A stretch of 6,308 nt of DNA, from positions 1 to 6,308 of the forward strand of contig JBBKVR010000151.1 in the NCBI GenBank assembly GCA_037968575.1. Direction: 5' to 3'. This document shows positions 6,227-6,308 of this stretch, one piece after another. Source of the DNA: UBA2137 sp037968575. GTDB taxonomy: Bacteria; Pseudomonadota; Alphaproteobacteria; Micavibrionales; Micavibrionaceae. The position numbers and the translations under genes were made by a program. Position 1 is the first letter of the stretch, and every line of letters begins with the position of its first letter. The notes below the pieces were generated by a model. That model did not search any database. It worked only from the letters and a program-made list of their open reading frames with translations, and had not been told where the DNA came from.

Positions 6227-6305
6227 AGCGGCTTAAGGCAACGGTTTGCTAAATCGTCATACGGGGAAACTCGTATCGTGGGTTCGAATCCCACCGACAC
6301 CGCCA
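6214..6305 (+). tRNA. tRNA-Ser (anticodon GCU)
   Basis: A complete class II tRNA that reads AGC/AGU serine codons. The acceptor stem pairs GGTGTCG (6214-6220) with CGACACC (6295-6301), followed by discriminator G (6302) and an encoded CCA (6303-6305). The D stem pairs GCC at 6223-6225 (preceded by TG) with GGC at 6237-6239. The anticodon stem ACGGT/ATCGT (6241-6245, 6253-6257) closes the loop TTGCTAA with anticodon GCT at 6248-6250. The long variable arm, ATACG paired with CGTAT (6259-6263, 6272-6276), is the serine hallmark. The T arm is GTGGG-TTCGAAT-CCCAC (6278-6294). The window ends three bases after the gene, so its terminator is not visible. Confidence 0.97.
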
Positions 6306-6308
6306 TTT

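Noticed and set aside
6100..6306. Minus-strand open frame with a VGFEPTIR-like start across the tRNA
   Set aside because: This is the well-known false reading of the tRNA-Ser complement; the tRNA structure explains the sequence completely.

Overview
The window looks like chromosomal core DNA from an AT-rich alphaproteobacterium. The evidence is GatA, whose region from the glycine-rich motif to the GRCSRWG stretch resembles alphaproteobacterial GatA from memory, and the divergent ruvX/gatC arrangement that I know from that class. Genus cannot be told from this sequence. No insertion sequence, phage gene, CRISPR array or replication origin is visible, and no stretch longer than 300 bases lacks a gene.

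Layout. Positions 2-499 (+) are the 3' part of a YgjP-type (DUF45) metallopeptidase gene that begins before the window. It overlaps tail to tail with ruvX (450-935, -), the YqgF/RuvX nuclease-fold protein. A 70-bp divergent gap (936-1005) separates ruvX from a compact rightward operon: gatC (1006-1287), gatA (1294-2781), two secreted cysteine-rich proteins of unknown function (2778-3428 and 3425-3967), and gatB (3982-5433). After a second 70-bp gap comes a TerD-family gene (5504-6091). A 122-bp spacer with a structured, tRNA-derived repeat follows, then tRNA-Ser(GCU) (6214-6305) at the right edge.

How the genes work together. GatC, GatA and GatB form the amidotransferase that converts Glu-tRNA(Gln) and/or Asp-tRNA(Asn) to the correctly charged form. 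Sitting inside this operon, joined to gatA and to each other by ATGA overlaps, are two exported paralogs. Each has eight cysteines in the same order and looks like an internal duplication of a four-cysteine unit (C, CxC, C). I do not recognise this family, and it is the best candidate here for something undescribed.

The second unusual element lies just before tRNA-Ser. The first 13 bases of the tRNA are copied exactly 67 bp upstream, and an antisense segment between the two copies could pair with either one. This would give a mutually exclusive fold in the tRNA leader, or it may be the remnant of a broken tRNA duplication.
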